Source: Candidatus Pelearchaeum maunauluense | GTDB taxonomy: Archaea > Thermoproteota > Nitrososphaeria_A > Caldarchaeales > Caldarchaeaceae | NCBI GenBank assembly: GCA_030059675.1 | Contig: JANVYQ010000012.1 | Location: 1-49,476 of the forward strand | Length of the DNA: 49,476 nucleotides | Direction: 5' to 3' | Shown here: piece after piece, positions 31,290 to 39,834 of the stretch | Layout of the letters: every line of letters starts with the position of its first letter | How positions within the stretch are numbered: the stretch's first letter is position 1 | Translations under genes and position numbers: made by a program | The notes under the pieces: generated by a model | Databases searched by the model: none | Told to the model about the DNA's origin: nothing | Seen by the model: the letters and a program-made list of their open reading frames with translations, nothing else

Positions 31290-32348
31290 ATGAGGAGAGC
31301 AGCAGCACTGGCGCTGGCGGCGTATATCACGGCCACACTCGCGCTAATCGCCACGGCAGCGCAGCCGCAGGACCCCTGCCTGGCCGCGAAGCCGGTAAAC
31401 GTGGCCGAGATAACCGGCAAGCTGGTGGGAACCCTGACAAAAACACCTAACGACGCCGATTTCTACAGGATAGTGGGGGTAAAGCCTGGGCAGGAGCTGG
31501 TGCTCTCCATCAAAGCCAGCGCCAACACGAGCGTCTCGCTCAACGCGGCGCTCTTCCGCGAGGTCTCTCCAGGCGTATTCGCCCTAGTCGACGAGAACAA
31601 CATAGTCATAGGCAGGCAGCCCGTCGAGCTGGGCTACCGCTGGCTGGAGGCGGAAACAGAGAAGACCAGCCTAGGAAGCTTCTGCATAAAGGTTAGCCAG
31701 TTCTCGGAAGTCTTCCAAGTCAGCACAACCTACGAGATAAGCGTGTCCGTAGCAGAGATGTTCGACACCGGGGGCGTGGACGCGCCAAGCTATCTAGACG
31801 GCGCCGTAAGCCTAGGGGTCTTGGAGCCGGGCAAGAAGCTCACGATAACAGGCTTCCTCTCAGCCGCGAAGAAGGGGAATGACTACATAGACATCTACAA
31901 GCTGAGCCTAACAGCGGCGCGCGGGGACAGGCTTGTCATCAAGCTAGTAGGAAGCCCCGAAGCGGTGCTCGACCTAGCGCTGATGGACCAGAAGGGGGAG
32001 GTCACGCTCAGGTCCAATAAGACCACGGTCGGCGAGGCGGCGCTGAGCCTCAGGCTGGAGAAGGCGGGAGACTATGTCTTCTACCTCAGGATATCGAACT
32101 CAGGCGGCCTGGGTGGAAGCGCAGAGTACACCGCTACCATCGAGCTGCAGCCCGCTGGCGGCCAGGAGGAAGGCGGCCAGCAGAAAGGCGGCCAGCCGGG
32201 GGTAGAGCCGCGGCTAAGCGACCAGACCGCGCGCCTCATAGTCATAGGCAGCACAGCAGCAGTAGCGGCCACGTCAATACTGGCGATAATAATAAGAACA
32301 CGCCGCAGAAGAGCAGGCGAAGAATACATAGAATACGAATACTACTGA
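31290..32348 (+). CDS. Membrane-anchored surface protein with PPC-like domains
   Basis: 352 residues: signal peptide ('MRRAAALALAAYITATLALI'), two beta-sandwich modules of pre-peptidase C-terminal (PPC) type ('NDADFYRIVGVKPGQELVLS' near residue 50 and 'NDYIDIYKLSLTAARGDRLV' near 195), a Gly/Gln-rich linker ('GGQEEGGQQKGGQPG'), a C-terminal helix and an Arg-rich stop ending 'EYIEYEYY'. ATG start with its own TATA. Same topology as the 464- and 2,424-residue neighbours; likely an S-layer partner. Confidence 0.82.
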   Translation: MRRAAALALAAYITATLALIATAAQPQDPCLAAKPVNVAEITGKLVGTLTKTPNDADFYRIVGVKPGQELVLSIKASANTSVSLNAALFREVSPGVFALVDENNIVIGRQPVELGYRWLEAETEKTSLGSFCIKVSQFSEVFQVSTTYEISVSVAEMFDTGGVDAPSYLDGAVSLGVLEPGKKLTITGFLSAAKKGNDYIDIYKLSLTAARGDRLVIKLVGSPEAVLDLALMDQKGEVTLRSNKTTVGEAALSLRLEKAGDYVFYLRISNSGGLGGSAEYTATIELQPAGGQEEGGQQKGGQPGVEPRLSDQTARLIVIGSTAAVAATSILAIIIRTRRRRAGEEYIEYEYY

Positions 32349-32409
32349 AGGCGATGAGAACCCATTAATATGCGGCGGCTCCCACCATAACAGCCAAGGA
32401 GACGCCCCC

Positions 32410-33018
32410 TTGAGCATAAAGGACGAGTTCCTAAGCCTCCTAGAGAGGGATAAAGAGTTTCGATATGCCGTAGCTGGACTCCTAGGCCTAGAAGAGATAC
32501 TCAAAAGACTAGACCGACACGAGGAGGAGCTGGTCAAGCTCAGGGAAGATATGAACAAGCTCAGAGAAGACATGAATAAGCTCAGGGAGGACATGAACAA
32601 ATTAAGGGAAGACATGAACAGAGGCTTCGCGTTGGTTGAGAGGCATATAACGGCGCTGGGAGCTAGGTGGGGGCTTCTCACCGAAAACGCGTTTAGAGAG
32701 GGTCTCAGAGATTTGCTGGAGAAGGAGCTGGGGCTTAAGGTAGAGAAGTGGTCTAGGTTTGATGAACGTGGAATGGTCTTCGGATACCCCAGCCTAGTCG
32801 AGATAGACGTAGCAATAAGGGATGATAGGATAATCTTAGTGGAAGTCAAATCCCACGTAGGCGCTGGGGATGTGTATTCGTTTAAGCGAAAGGGCGAGTT
32901 CTACGCGGCAAATGAGGGGAAGAAGCCAGACCGGCTGGTAATCGTAACGCCTTATGCCGATGCGAAAGCCGTTGAAGCAGCGCGGCACCTAGGGATAGAG
33001 GTCCATACAAAAATATAG
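32410..33018 (+). CDS. Coiled-coil plus PD-(D/E)XK nuclease-like protein (DUF3782-type)
   Basis: 202 residues, paralogue of the protein at 17174: head 'FRYAVAGLLGLEEILKRL', a coil made of four perfect heptads (LREDMNK-type), 'HITALGARWGLLTENAFREG', and a nuclease-like core 'SLVEIDVAIRDDRIILVEVK' with D and ExK, then 'TPYADAKAVEAARHLGIEVH'. It is the intact reference copy: it ends 'VHTKI', showing that the other copy has an altered C-terminus. TTG start. Function unknown. Confidence 0.78.
   Translation: MSIKDEFLSLLERDKEFRYAVAGLLGLEEILKRLDRHEEELVKLREDMNKLREDMNKLREDMNKLREDMNRGFALVERHITALGARWGLLTENAFREGLRDLLEKELGLKVEKWSRFDERGMVFGYPSLVEIDVAIRDDRIILVEVKSHVGAGDVYSFKRKGEFYAANEGKKPDRLVIVTPYADAKAVEAARHLGIEVHTKI
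32539..32622 (+). repeat. Four tandem 21-bp units inside the coiled-coil coding region
   Basis: Each unit codes LREDMNK (last one LREDMNR). Units differ at a few third positions, so they are not very recent. The array length could vary between strains. Confidence 0.85.
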
Positions 33019-33104
33019 GAGTCGGGTTTGAATGTGTTTAAATACGCAGGCCTACTAATACTCCTCCTAGAAAGGCGCTCTAAAGGGAGCCGCGTGATGC
33101 TGCC

Positions 33105-33533
33105 TTGCCCAGAGGATACCGATTCCTAGAGCATATGTCGGATGTTTATGTCGAGGCTTATGGGGGCTCGTTGGAGGAGGCCTTCGCCCAGGCTGGCCTG
33201 GCGCTCTTCAGGACGATAATACCAGAAGCAGAAGGCGCTGCTAGAAGCGTGGAGGTCGAGGCTGAGGGCGACGACCTGCAGCAGCTCCTCTACAACTGGC
33301 TTGAGAAGCTCCTGCTGGTGTTTGAGATGGAGCAGCTCGTGGGCACGGATGTGGTGGTTGAAGCGGTAGAACGGGCTGGTGACGGCTATAGGATTAGGGG
33401 CAGGGTGGTAGGGGTTGATTACGACCCAGCGAGGCACAAGACTGGAACAGCCGTCAAGTCGCCCACCTACTGGAGGATGGAGATACAGGAAGGCGACGTG
33501 GGGGTTGTTTTGAGGTATGTGCTGGATATCTAG
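33105..33533 (+). CDS. Archease (RtcB ligase cofactor)
   Basis: 142 residues matching archease: N-terminal 'GYRFLEHMSDVYVEAYGGSL' with the conserved His/Asp metal site, 'QQLLYNWLEKLLLVFEME', and 'DPARHKTGTAVKSPTYWRME'. Archease promotes guanylylation and turnover of the RNA ligase RtcB in tRNA splicing, which fits a genome with split tRNA genes. TTG start; the SPOUT gene follows after 6 nt. Confidence 0.92.
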   Translation: MPRGYRFLEHMSDVYVEAYGGSLEEAFAQAGLALFRTIIPEAEGAARSVEVEAEGDDLQQLLYNWLEKLLLVFEMEQLVGTDVVVEAVERAGDGYRIRGRVVGVDYDPARHKTGTAVKSPTYWRMEIQEGDVGVVLRYVLDI

Positions 33534-33539
33534 GGATGC

Positions 33540-34400
33540 GTGCCGCTGATGAGCCTAGTACCGCGCCGCGGCGCGAGGCTTGATGTCCTGCTACCCATGA
33601 GCATCGCGGCCGAGGCGCCTCACCTCAGGGAGAAGACGCTCCGCATAGGCTGGGTGGGCAGGATACTCGCAACATTCAGGGTGGATACGGTCATACTGTA
33701 CCCAGACAGCGCCAGCCCAGACATCAAGAACGCAACGCTGGTTAAAGAGCTGCTCGACTACCTGGTAACAGCTCCCTATCTAAGGAGGCGTCTCTACCCG
33801 CTGAGGCGCGTGCTACGCTACGCTGGCTTGCTTCCTCCCCTCAACATACCCACGCATCCTGAGAGGGGAGCGATACGGAGGCAAGGCACTCACTATCGTG
33901 AAGCTCTCGTAATAGCGGAAGGCGAGACATCGACGCTTGAGGCGGGGCTTAGTAAGCCTGTGAAGCTGGGGAGGCGTCTCAAGAAGGGCTCGCGGCCAAT
34001 ACTCAAGATACGCGTCTCCGGGGGGGGTCGTGTCAAGATTAGGGCTCTGCCGCGCGAGAGGTGTGAGGTCTATCCAGGGTATAGGGCTGTGATAGTTAAC
34101 CGGCCGCTGCGCGAGATAGTGGGAAAGTATGGTCTCAGGATAGCCACCTCGCGGCTGGGCAAGCCCTTTCCCGAGGAGGCCAGCCGAATATCAGAACTCG
34201 CATCGAGTTCTGAGAGTATCTGCGTAGCATTCGGCTCGGCAGATAAGGGGCTACACGAAATAGCGGCCGAGCAGGGATTCAAGCTGGAAGAAGTGTTTGA
34301 CGCGGTGCTAAACTTCGCACCCCAGCAGGCCGTCAAAACAATAAGAACAGAAGAAGCCCTCGCATACACACTAGCACAACTAAACAACCACATACCTTGA
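33540..34400 (+). CDS. SPOUT-family RNA methyltransferase (DUF171-type)
   Basis: 286 residues. 'RIGWVGRILATFRVDTVILY' at the start, an inserted beta domain near 150-200 ('LKIRVSGGGRVKIRALPRE'), and a C-terminal SPOUT knot region 'ICVAFGSADKGLHEIAAEQG' and 'FAPQQAVKTIRTEEALAYTL'. This family is commonly found just before rpl3 in archaea, as here, and is thought to methylate rRNA. GTG start. The normal junction to rpl3 is interrupted by about 560 bp of relic sequence. Confidence 0.85.
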   Translation: MPLMSLVPRRGARLDVLLPMSIAAEAPHLREKTLRIGWVGRILATFRVDTVILYPDSASPDIKNATLVKELLDYLVTAPYLRRRLYPLRRVLRYAGLLPPLNIPTHPERGAIRRQGTHYREALVIAEGETSTLEAGLSKPVKLGRRLKKGSRPILKIRVSGGGRVKIRALPRERCEVYPGYRAVIVNRPLREIVGKYGLRIATSRLGKPFPEEASRISELASSSESICVAFGSADKGLHEIAAEQGFKLEEVFDAVLNFAPQQAVKTIRTEEALAYTLAQLNNHIP

Positions 34401-34408
34401 GGAAGTTA

Positions 34409-34553
34409 TGGAAGATTGTATGAGGCTTGACAAATATTACACGACCTCCCAGGTATCCAGATGTATGGGAATCAGGTTTTCCCGAAGAGTATTTCTCTAA
34501 AAGGGAGGCTGAGGAAGCCGTTACTAACAGTTTCAAGATAGATAGTCTTAAAT
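34409..34553 (+). pseudogene. HEPN C-terminal relic
   Basis: 'RLDKYYT' in one frame, continuing after a shift as 'RYPDVWESGFPEEYFSKREA' and 'EEAVTNSFKIDSLK' to a TAG. This matches the HEPN C-terminal pattern 'LDKxYIPTRYPN...EAExA' of the pair 2 protein. No MNT follows. Confidence 0.6.
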
Positions 34554-34555
34554 AG

Positions 34556-34870
34556 ACAAAGGTCTTTTATGTACATTGGGTCTGGCCGCTTAGCGGCCTG
34601 TGGATGATGTAAACCTTCAGATGGGGGCTTTCCCCACATGGATGACCTCGGGCTGGAAACGGCCTGAGCGAAGACGTGTGGGGCGGGATCGACCCGACAG
34701 GGCTGGAGGGCGATGCCGAGCCCGAGAGGGGGACAAGCCTGGTGACGGCCAAGGTCCACGTATCTCGATGTAGACCAGAACCCTTTGTTTCAGGAAGCGC
34801 ATCGTGATGGGGTAGTTTTGGTAGACGGGCTGGGCATATTCACGGAAGAAGGGGCGGCGAAATCTTAAAG
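34556..34870 (+). other. GC-rich structured segment, possible IS605 3' relic or ncRNA
   Basis: Several local hairpins: GGCCGC-TTA-GCGGCC near 34590, GGGG-loop-CCCC near 34625, CGGG-ATCGA-CCCG near 34690, and GGGCT..AGCCC around GGC-GAT-GCC near 34700. Broken frames give 'NGLSEDVWGGIDPTGLEGDA' and 'QNPLFQEAHRDG', reminiscent of disordered TnpB C-terminal tails. A TATA-like CTTTTATG stands just before it (34563-34570). I cannot decide between a decayed TnpB 3' end and a structured RNA. Confidence 0.35.
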
Positions 34871-34961
34871 TGGAAAGTAGCTAGACGGTCTCCAAACCTA
34901 GTTCAAGGTATTTATCCTCCTGCATCCTCTCTGCCCCAGCTAGAAGGGTAGGAGAAGGAGG

Positions 34962-35936
34962 ATGGGGCATAGGAAGTATTCTGCGCCGCGGCATGGGTCG
35001 CTTGCTTACCTACCGCGGGGTAGGGCTGCTAGGCTTGTCCCGCGGGTGAAGTACTGGCCAGACGGCGGGGATGTTAAGCCGCTGGGCTTCATAGCGTACA
35101 AGGCGGGTATGACCTCGGTCTATTACGTGGATAACACTCCCAACTCCCCGTTTCAGGGGACTGAGGTCCAGAAAGCGGCTACGGTGCTGGCTGCTCCGCC
35201 CATGTGGGTGGTGGGCATAGCGCTCTACGAGAACGTTGACGGCGCCCTACGCGATGTCCTGAAGATTTGGAGCAGCAACATGCCCGATGACATCAGGCGG
35301 CGGATAAAGAGCCTACGGCCCAACGAGGATGAGGCGCGTAAGAAGCTGGAGAGGATACGCGACAGGATTGCTGAAGTAAGGCTGATAGTCGCTACGCAGA
35401 CGCGCGTTGTTGGCGCTGGGAAGAAGCCGCATATCACGGAGATAAAAATAGGCGGCGAGCCGCAGAAAGCGCTGGAATACGCGCTCGGCAAGCTGGGAGG
35501 CGAGCTAAAGATATCCGAGGTCTTCCAGGAGGGTGAGTTCATAGACGTAATAGGCGTCACCAAGGGTAAGGGCTTTCAAGGCGTGGTGAAGCGTCATGGC
35601 GTCTCAAAGCTACAGCACAAGTCTAGGAAGACGGTCAGGGGCGTCGGAGCCATAGGTGGGAGGAATCCACCATACGTGACTTACCTCGTCCCACGCTCGG
35701 GCCAGATGGGGTACCATAGAAGGACAGAGTTCAACAAGCGCATACTGGTAATCTCTGGAGAGGGCGAGAAATACACGCCGCGTAGCGGTTTCCATAAATT
35801 CGGCGTCATAAGGAGTGATGTGGTTGTGGTTGAGGGCTCAGTCCCAGGCACGCCGAAGAGGCCTATAATCCTACGCGCCGCGGCGAAGCCGCCCCAGCCG
35901 ATAGAGAAGCCGGAGATAACTCTAATCAAGGTGTAG
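34962..35936 (+). CDS. rpl3: Ribosomal protein uL3
   Basis: 324 residues, archaeal/eukaryal-type L3: 'GHRKYSAPRHGSLAYLPRGR' at the N-terminus, 'FIDVIGVTKGKGFQGVVKRH' near residue 195, 'RKTVRGVGAIGGRNPPYVTY', and 'VVVEGSVPGTPKRPIILRAA' at the end. It seeds assembly of the large subunit near the peptidyl transferase centre. ATG start preceded by GGAG. First gene of the L3-L4-L23-L2 group. Confidence 0.97.
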   Translation: MGHRKYSAPRHGSLAYLPRGRAARLVPRVKYWPDGGDVKPLGFIAYKAGMTSVYYVDNTPNSPFQGTEVQKAATVLAAPPMWVVGIALYENVDGALRDVLKIWSSNMPDDIRRRIKSLRPNEDEARKKLERIRDRIAEVRLIVATQTRVVGAGKKPHITEIKIGGEPQKALEYALGKLGGELKISEVFQEGEFIDVIGVTKGKGFQGVVKRHGVSKLQHKSRKTVRGVGAIGGRNPPYVTYLVPRSGQMGYHRRTEFNKRILVISGEGEKYTPRSGFHKFGVIRSDVVVVEGSVPGTPKRPIILRAAAKPPQPIEKPEITLIKV

Positions 35937-35948
35937 GTGTTTTGGGGA

Positions 35949-36770
35949 ATGTATGTCCAGACTGGCGTTCTGAAGCTGAAGGGAAAGGACGGCGGCGTGG
36001 TGCCGGTCTATAGCTTGGAGGGCGAGCAGGAGGGCGAGATAAGGCTTCCGCATATCTTCCTGACACCGAAGCGTGAAGACTTGGTGCGGCGAGCTGTGGT
36101 TCACCTACTCACGCACACCCTCCAGCCCAAGGGAGCCATGAAGGGCTCGGGCCACAAGTATTCGGTTGAATCTTGGGGGCCTGGCTATGGGATTGCGCGC
36201 ATAGCCAGGATACGCGGCCGCGGGACGCCCAAATACGGCTCTGGCGGCATGGTGCCCTCCGCCGTTGGGGGGAGACCCACGCACCCGCCTGTTCCTGAGA
36301 AGAAGATACATAAGGGGCTGAACAAGAAGGAGCGGCGTCTAGCCCTGGCGGTGGCGCTCGCATTTACGGCAAGCCGCGAGCATGTAGCGGGACGCGGCCA
36401 CCGCATACCAGAGGATAAACCACTCCCAATAGTTGTTTCAGACGAGCTGGAGGCGCTGAAGAAGACGCGCGAGGTTGAAGCCTTGCTGGAGAGGCTGGGG
36501 CTTGCCGACGAGCTGCGTAGATGCGCAGCACGGAAGGTTAGGGCTGGTAAGGGAAAGCGGCGCGGGAGGCGGTATAAGCAGCGCGTAGGCCCGCTCATAG
36601 TGGTAGCCAACGACCGCGGCGTGGGGGAGGCGGCTGGCAACATACCAGGAGTAGATGTGGTGGAGGCGCGAAACCTAAGCGTGCTACACCTAGCGCCAGG
36701 AGCGAAGCCAGGTAGGTTAGCGATATTCACACCAACAGCATTACAGATAATAGGTGAGAGACTGGCATGA
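35949..36770 (+). CDS. rpl4: Ribosomal protein uL4
   Basis: 273 residues from ATG 35949 (GTG 35937 is open, but the extra four residues are unlike the family). Archaeal L4 features: '[20 protein letters not shown]', the tunnel loop '[20 protein letters not shown]', and '[20 protein letters not shown]'. Starts 12 nt after the rpl3 stop; overlaps rpl23 by 4 nt (ATGA). Confidence 0.96.
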   Translation: MYVQTGVLKLKGKDGGVVPVYSLEGEQEGEIRLPHIFLTPKREDLVRRAVVHLLTHTLQPKGAMKGSGHKYSVESWGPGYGIARIARIRGRGTPKYGSGGMVPSAVGGRPTHPPVPEKKIHKGLNKKERRLALAVALAFTASREHVAGRGHRIPEDKPLPIVVSDELEALKKTREVEALLERLGLADELRRCAARKVRAGKGKRRGRRYKQRVGPLIVVANDRGVGEAAGNIPGVDVVEARNLSVLHLAPGAKPGRLAIFTPTALQIIGERLA

Positions 36771-37027
36771 ACCCACAGCAACTCGTTAAACGCGTGCTCG
36801 TAGCGCAGGACACGGTCTCGCTCATAGAGCGGGAGAACAAGCTGGTCTTCATCGTAGACACGCGCGCCACGAAGCCGCAGATAAAGCAGGCGATAGAACA
36901 GCTGTACGGGGTCAAGGTGGAGAAGGTAAATACGCTGATAACGCCGCAGGGGGAGAAGAAGGCGTTCGTCAAGCTTAAGCCAGAGTACCGCGCGGCAGAC
37001 CTGGCTGTTAAGCTAGGAATCTTCTAA
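36767..37027 (+). CDS. rpl23: Ribosomal protein uL23
   Basis: 86 residues, whole family length: '[20 protein letters not shown]' and '[20 protein letters not shown]'. It lies at the exit of the polypeptide tunnel and docks the signal recognition particle. ATG overlaps the rpl4 stop. The following rpl2 is displaced by a 292-bp insert. Confidence 0.96.
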   Translation: MNPQQLVKRVLVAQDTVSLIERENKLVFIVDTRATKPQIKQAIEQLYGVKVEKVNTLITPQGEKKAFVKLKPEYRAADLAVKLGIF

Positions 37028-37110
37028 ACCTCAATCCACCTGTCAACAAAACGCGCGTACCATCCAGCATATTCTTCAGGAGTTACTATATGGAGCTCAA
37101 ACGGCTTCTT
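37024..37110 (-). pseudogene. MNT nucleotidyltransferase C-terminal relic in the ribosomal operon
   Basis: The minus frame ends 'KKPFELHIVTPEEYAGWYAR' and FVDRWIEV, matching the C-terminal strand and helix of MNT proteins at 18384 and 20075 ('PIELHIITREKFNGWYRRF'). The NTase GSxxxG..SDxD motif is gone. Its stop overlaps the rpl23 stop codon. It is antisense to the operon. Confidence 0.7.
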
Positions 37111-37319
37111 CCAATAATGCCAGCATCTCAAGATTATCCCCCTATAAAAACAACCAGCCCCTCTTCTCCCAAAGACTTTCCATAAATTAGACCATATTTG
37201 GTGAATTAATGTATTGCAGCGTGGGTTTTTGGGTGGCTCTCCTTGAAATATAGGCCTCCCCCTCTTATGGCAATCCAAAAATAATGCGCTGGCGTTGTGG
37301 GGCTTTAGGTGTCTGCGGC

Positions 37320-38039
37320 TTGGGAAGGAACATTAGGGCGCAGCGGCTTGGGCGGGGCTCCCCCACCTTCAAGGCGTCGCTGGCGCGTAAGTATAGGGTA
37401 GGAATCCCCAGCATGCTGATACGGCAGGGGAAGATAGTGTCAGGTGTCGTCAGGGAGCTCGCCCACGACCCTGGACGCGGCGCGCCAGTAGCAGAGATAC
37501 AGGCAAACGGCACAGTCTTCGCAATACCAGCGGTTGAGGGGATGTACGTAGGCCAGGTACTCCAGATAGGCGAATCAGCAGAACCAGCGACGGGAAACAT
37601 AGTCCCGGTAGGGAGGCTGCCAGAGGGTACGGCGGTCTCATGTATAGAGCTACGTCCAGGAGATGGCGGCAAGCTAGTACGCTCCTCTGGCACGCACGCG
37701 ATAATCATGGCGCAGCTGGGCGATAGTACTATAATACGGCTACCCTCCAAGAAGACTTTAGAGGTTCCCGCATCATCCCTAGCGGTGGTGGGAGTTGTCG
37801 CTGGAGGCGGTAGGGTGGATAAGCCATTCCTAAAGGCGGGAAAGAAATACCACTGGATGAAGGCCAAGCACAGGCCATGGCCGCGCGTCAGGGGCGTCGC
37901 CATGGTACCAGCGCTCCATCCATTCGGCGGTGGTAGCCACAAGAAGATAGGCAGGCCGGAGACGATAGGCAGGAACGCGCCCCCAGGGAGGAAGGTGGGC
38001 CTTATAGCGGCGAGGAGAACTGGGAGGAAGAAACGCTAA
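37320..38039 (+). CDS. rpl2: Ribosomal protein uL2
   Basis: 239 residues from TTG 37320 ('MGRNIRAQRLGRGSPTFKAS'), which fits the archaeal L2 N-terminus; the ATG at 37284 would add an unrelated 'RWRCGALGVC' leader. The conserved C-terminus 'RGVAMVPALHPFGGGSHKKI' carries the essential GGG-H loop near the peptidyl transferase centre. Convergent with, and overlapping by 4 nt, the HIT gene. The usual next gene, rps19, is 1.4 kb away. Confidence 0.95.
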   Translation: MGRNIRAQRLGRGSPTFKASLARKYRVGIPSMLIRQGKIVSGVVRELAHDPGRGAPVAEIQANGTVFAIPAVEGMYVGQVLQIGESAEPATGNIVPVGRLPEGTAVSCIELRPGDGGKLVRSSGTHAIIMAQLGDSTIIRLPSKKTLEVPASSLAVVGVVAGGGRVDKPFLKAGKKYHWMKAKHRPWPRVRGVAMVPALHPFGGGSHKKIGRPETIGRNAPPGRKVGLIAARRTGRKKR

Positions 38040-38473
38040 GCAAAGCCATCCCCTCTCATCTCACCGCCTATCATACGCGCTATCTCGGCAAGCTCTTCAA
38101 GGCTGGTGTTTATCCTACCCATCCCACTCTTGAAGCGCTTCTCATCACCCGAATAACGGGGAATAACATGCACATGTACGTGGAAGATGACCTGCCCTGC
38201 TGCTGTTCCGTTGTTCTGTAGAAGGTTTAGGCCTGCTGGGTTGAGGGCGCGCCTAACAGCCTGCGCTACCCGCGCTGCAAAACCATAAAGCCGCGCCACG
38301 TCATCGGCGCTCATCTCAAAGACATCCTTGTAGTGTTTCTTAGGTGCGACGAGGGTGTGGCCGCGGGACATGGGCCTGATATCCATAAACGCTATGTGCT
38401 CATCATCCTCAGCTACGCGGGCAGCCCATTCCTCGCCGCGCACAATCCTACAAAACACGCAGTCGCTTAACAT
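38036..38473 (-). CDS. HIT family nucleotide hydrolase/transferase
   Basis: 145 residues with the histidine triad 'QVIFHVHVHVIPR' near residue 95 and an N-terminal 'CVFCRIVRGEE' CxxC metal site. HINT-type proteins hydrolyse nucleotide phosphoramidates or similar. It lies between rpl2 and rps19 on the opposite strand, so it is an intruder in the ribosomal operon. Confidence 0.93.
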   Translation of the reverse strand: MLSDCVFCRIVRGEEWAARVAEDDEHIAFMDIRPMSRGHTLVAPKKHYKDVFEMSADDVARLYGFAARVAQAVRRALNPAGLNLLQNNGTAAGQVIFHVHVHVIPRYSGDEKRFKSGMGRINTSLEELAEIARMIGGEMRGDGFA

Positions 38474-38492
38474 ATAATCACCAACCCCCTCC

Positions 38493-39302
38493 CTAGCTTA
38501 CGTAGTCAGGTCTCCTCCTGGAGAGCTGGTACTCCCCCTCGAGCTCCGCGACAAGCCTCCTAAGCTCATGATTGCTACTCATCTCAGCATCCAGCCTCTC
38601 GCGGTAAGCCTCGCTCTGAAGCTTAAGGTCATGCAAATCCAGAGACACCTCCATAAGCTCCAATAACCGCCGCGCAACGTGGTATATCGTCTGCAAGTCA
38701 GCTCCAGATAGATAGTATGGCGAATGTCCCCACAAACTAATCGCCTCCACACCAAGCTCCCTACACCTATAAAGTATCAAGCTATGCACGCTGCTCGGCC
38801 CCTCGTAGTCCGTAGGCTCCAAGTCCAGCATCCTCAACCTGTCAAGAACACGCTCCGAGTTGGTTGCAAACGAGACCAAAGGCTCCACAGTATGAGGAAC
38901 CCTGTCAAGCAGGCCGCCAACCGTAAAAACCCTAACAACACGAAAGCGCTCAACAACATGAAGAATAGCCTCAACATAATCCATCCAATTCAAATTAGGC
39001 TCATGGCCCAAAAATAATATCAACCCCCGCCCAACAGCCTGCTCCGCGTAGTAGAACTCGTTTCTAGGCATCTCATAGCTGCGCAGAACTCCGTCCCTAT
39101 AGCGCACTTGTGGTCTTTTGGACGTGAAGTCATAAAACCTGCTGGGCGCTATCTCACCCAGTTTACCCGCACCCAACCGCGTAATCAGATATGTGAGAAC
39201 ACCACTGGAGACCTCTCCACCATTAGGCCAGCCATGAAAACCAACGACCATATACGGCTCGCGGAGCTCAGGCTCCAAGAATAGGCGCAAGTCGTCGCTC
39301 AT
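38493..39302 (-). CDS. PAC2 family protein (proteasome-assembly-chaperone-like)
   Basis: 269 residues from the ATG giving 'MSDDLRLFLEPELREPYMVV', preceded by GGAGGGG at 5 nt; an upstream start at 39383 lacks such a site. 'GFHGWPNGGEVSSGVLTYLI' and 'SLWGHSPYYLSGADLQTIYH' are typical of archaeal PAC2 (ATP-grasp-like DUF) proteins. A C-terminal coiled stretch follows. It may help proteasome assembly. Divergent from rps19. Confidence 0.85.
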   Translation of the reverse strand: MSDDLRLFLEPELREPYMVVGFHGWPNGGEVSSGVLTYLITRLGAGKLGEIAPSRFYDFTSKRPQVRYRDGVLRSYEMPRNEFYYAEQAVGRGLILFLGHEPNLNWMDYVEAILHVVERFRVVRVFTVGGLLDRVPHTVEPLVSFATNSERVLDRLRMLDLEPTDYEGPSSVHSLILYRCRELGVEAISLWGHSPYYLSGADLQTIYHVARRLLELMEVSLDLHDLKLQSEAYRERLDAEMSSNHELRRLVAELEGEYQLSRRRPDYVS

Positions 39303-39423
39303 GGCAGCCCCTCCAAAAAGCCCCGATAAGCAACAAATATATGATTCTCCAAAATACCCGCATTCTTCCAAGGCTCCAGCCATCCTTAAATAAAACTAGC
39401 ACATAAACCACAGACAGGAAGAC

Positions 39424-39834
39424 ATGCCCCGCGAATTCACATACAGAGGCTACACACTAGAACAACTACAGCAGATGAGCATGGACAGCTTCATACGCCT
39501 ACTCCCCAGCAGAATGCGGAGAAGCCTAAACAGAGGACTAACACAAGCCCAACTTAAGCTACTCGCAAAAATCAGAAAGTACCGCAAGCAACTAGAAGCA
39601 GGCCAAAAACCAACAAAACCAATAAAAACAAACGCGAGAGACATGATAATCCTACCAGAAATGGTGGGACTAACAATACACATACACAACGGAAAAGAAT
39701 TCCAACCAGTAGAAATCAAACCCGAAATGATAGGACACCGCCTAGGAGAATTCGCAATCACAAACAAACCAGTCAAACACGGAAGAGCAGGAGTAGGAGC
39801 AACCAGAAGCTCAATGTACGTCCCGTTGAAGTGA
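39424..39834 (+). CDS. rps19: Ribosomal protein uS19
   Basis: 136 residues, archaeal S19: '[20 protein letters not shown]', '[20 protein letters not shown]', '[20 protein letters not shown]'. It contacts the decoding-site head of the small subunit. ATG start. Its codons are conspicuously A-ending (ACA, AAA, CCA), unlike rpl2 and rpl4. Neither rpl22 nor rps3 follows. Confidence 0.96.
   Translation: MPREFTYRGYTLEQLQQMSMDSFIRLLPSRMRRSLNRGLTQAQLKLLAKIRKYRKQLEAGQKPTKPIKTNARDMIILPEMVGLTIHIHNGKEFQPVEIKPEMIGHRLGEFAITNKPVKHGRAGVGATRSSMYVPLK

Noticed and set aside
32539..32622. 21-bp tandem repeats as a CRISPR array
   Set aside because: Units are directly adjacent without spacers and encode perfect protein heptads.
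34585..34860. SRP RNA or RNase P RNA
   Set aside because: Length fits, but none of the conserved archaeal signatures could be found, and broken protein-like frames offer another explanation.
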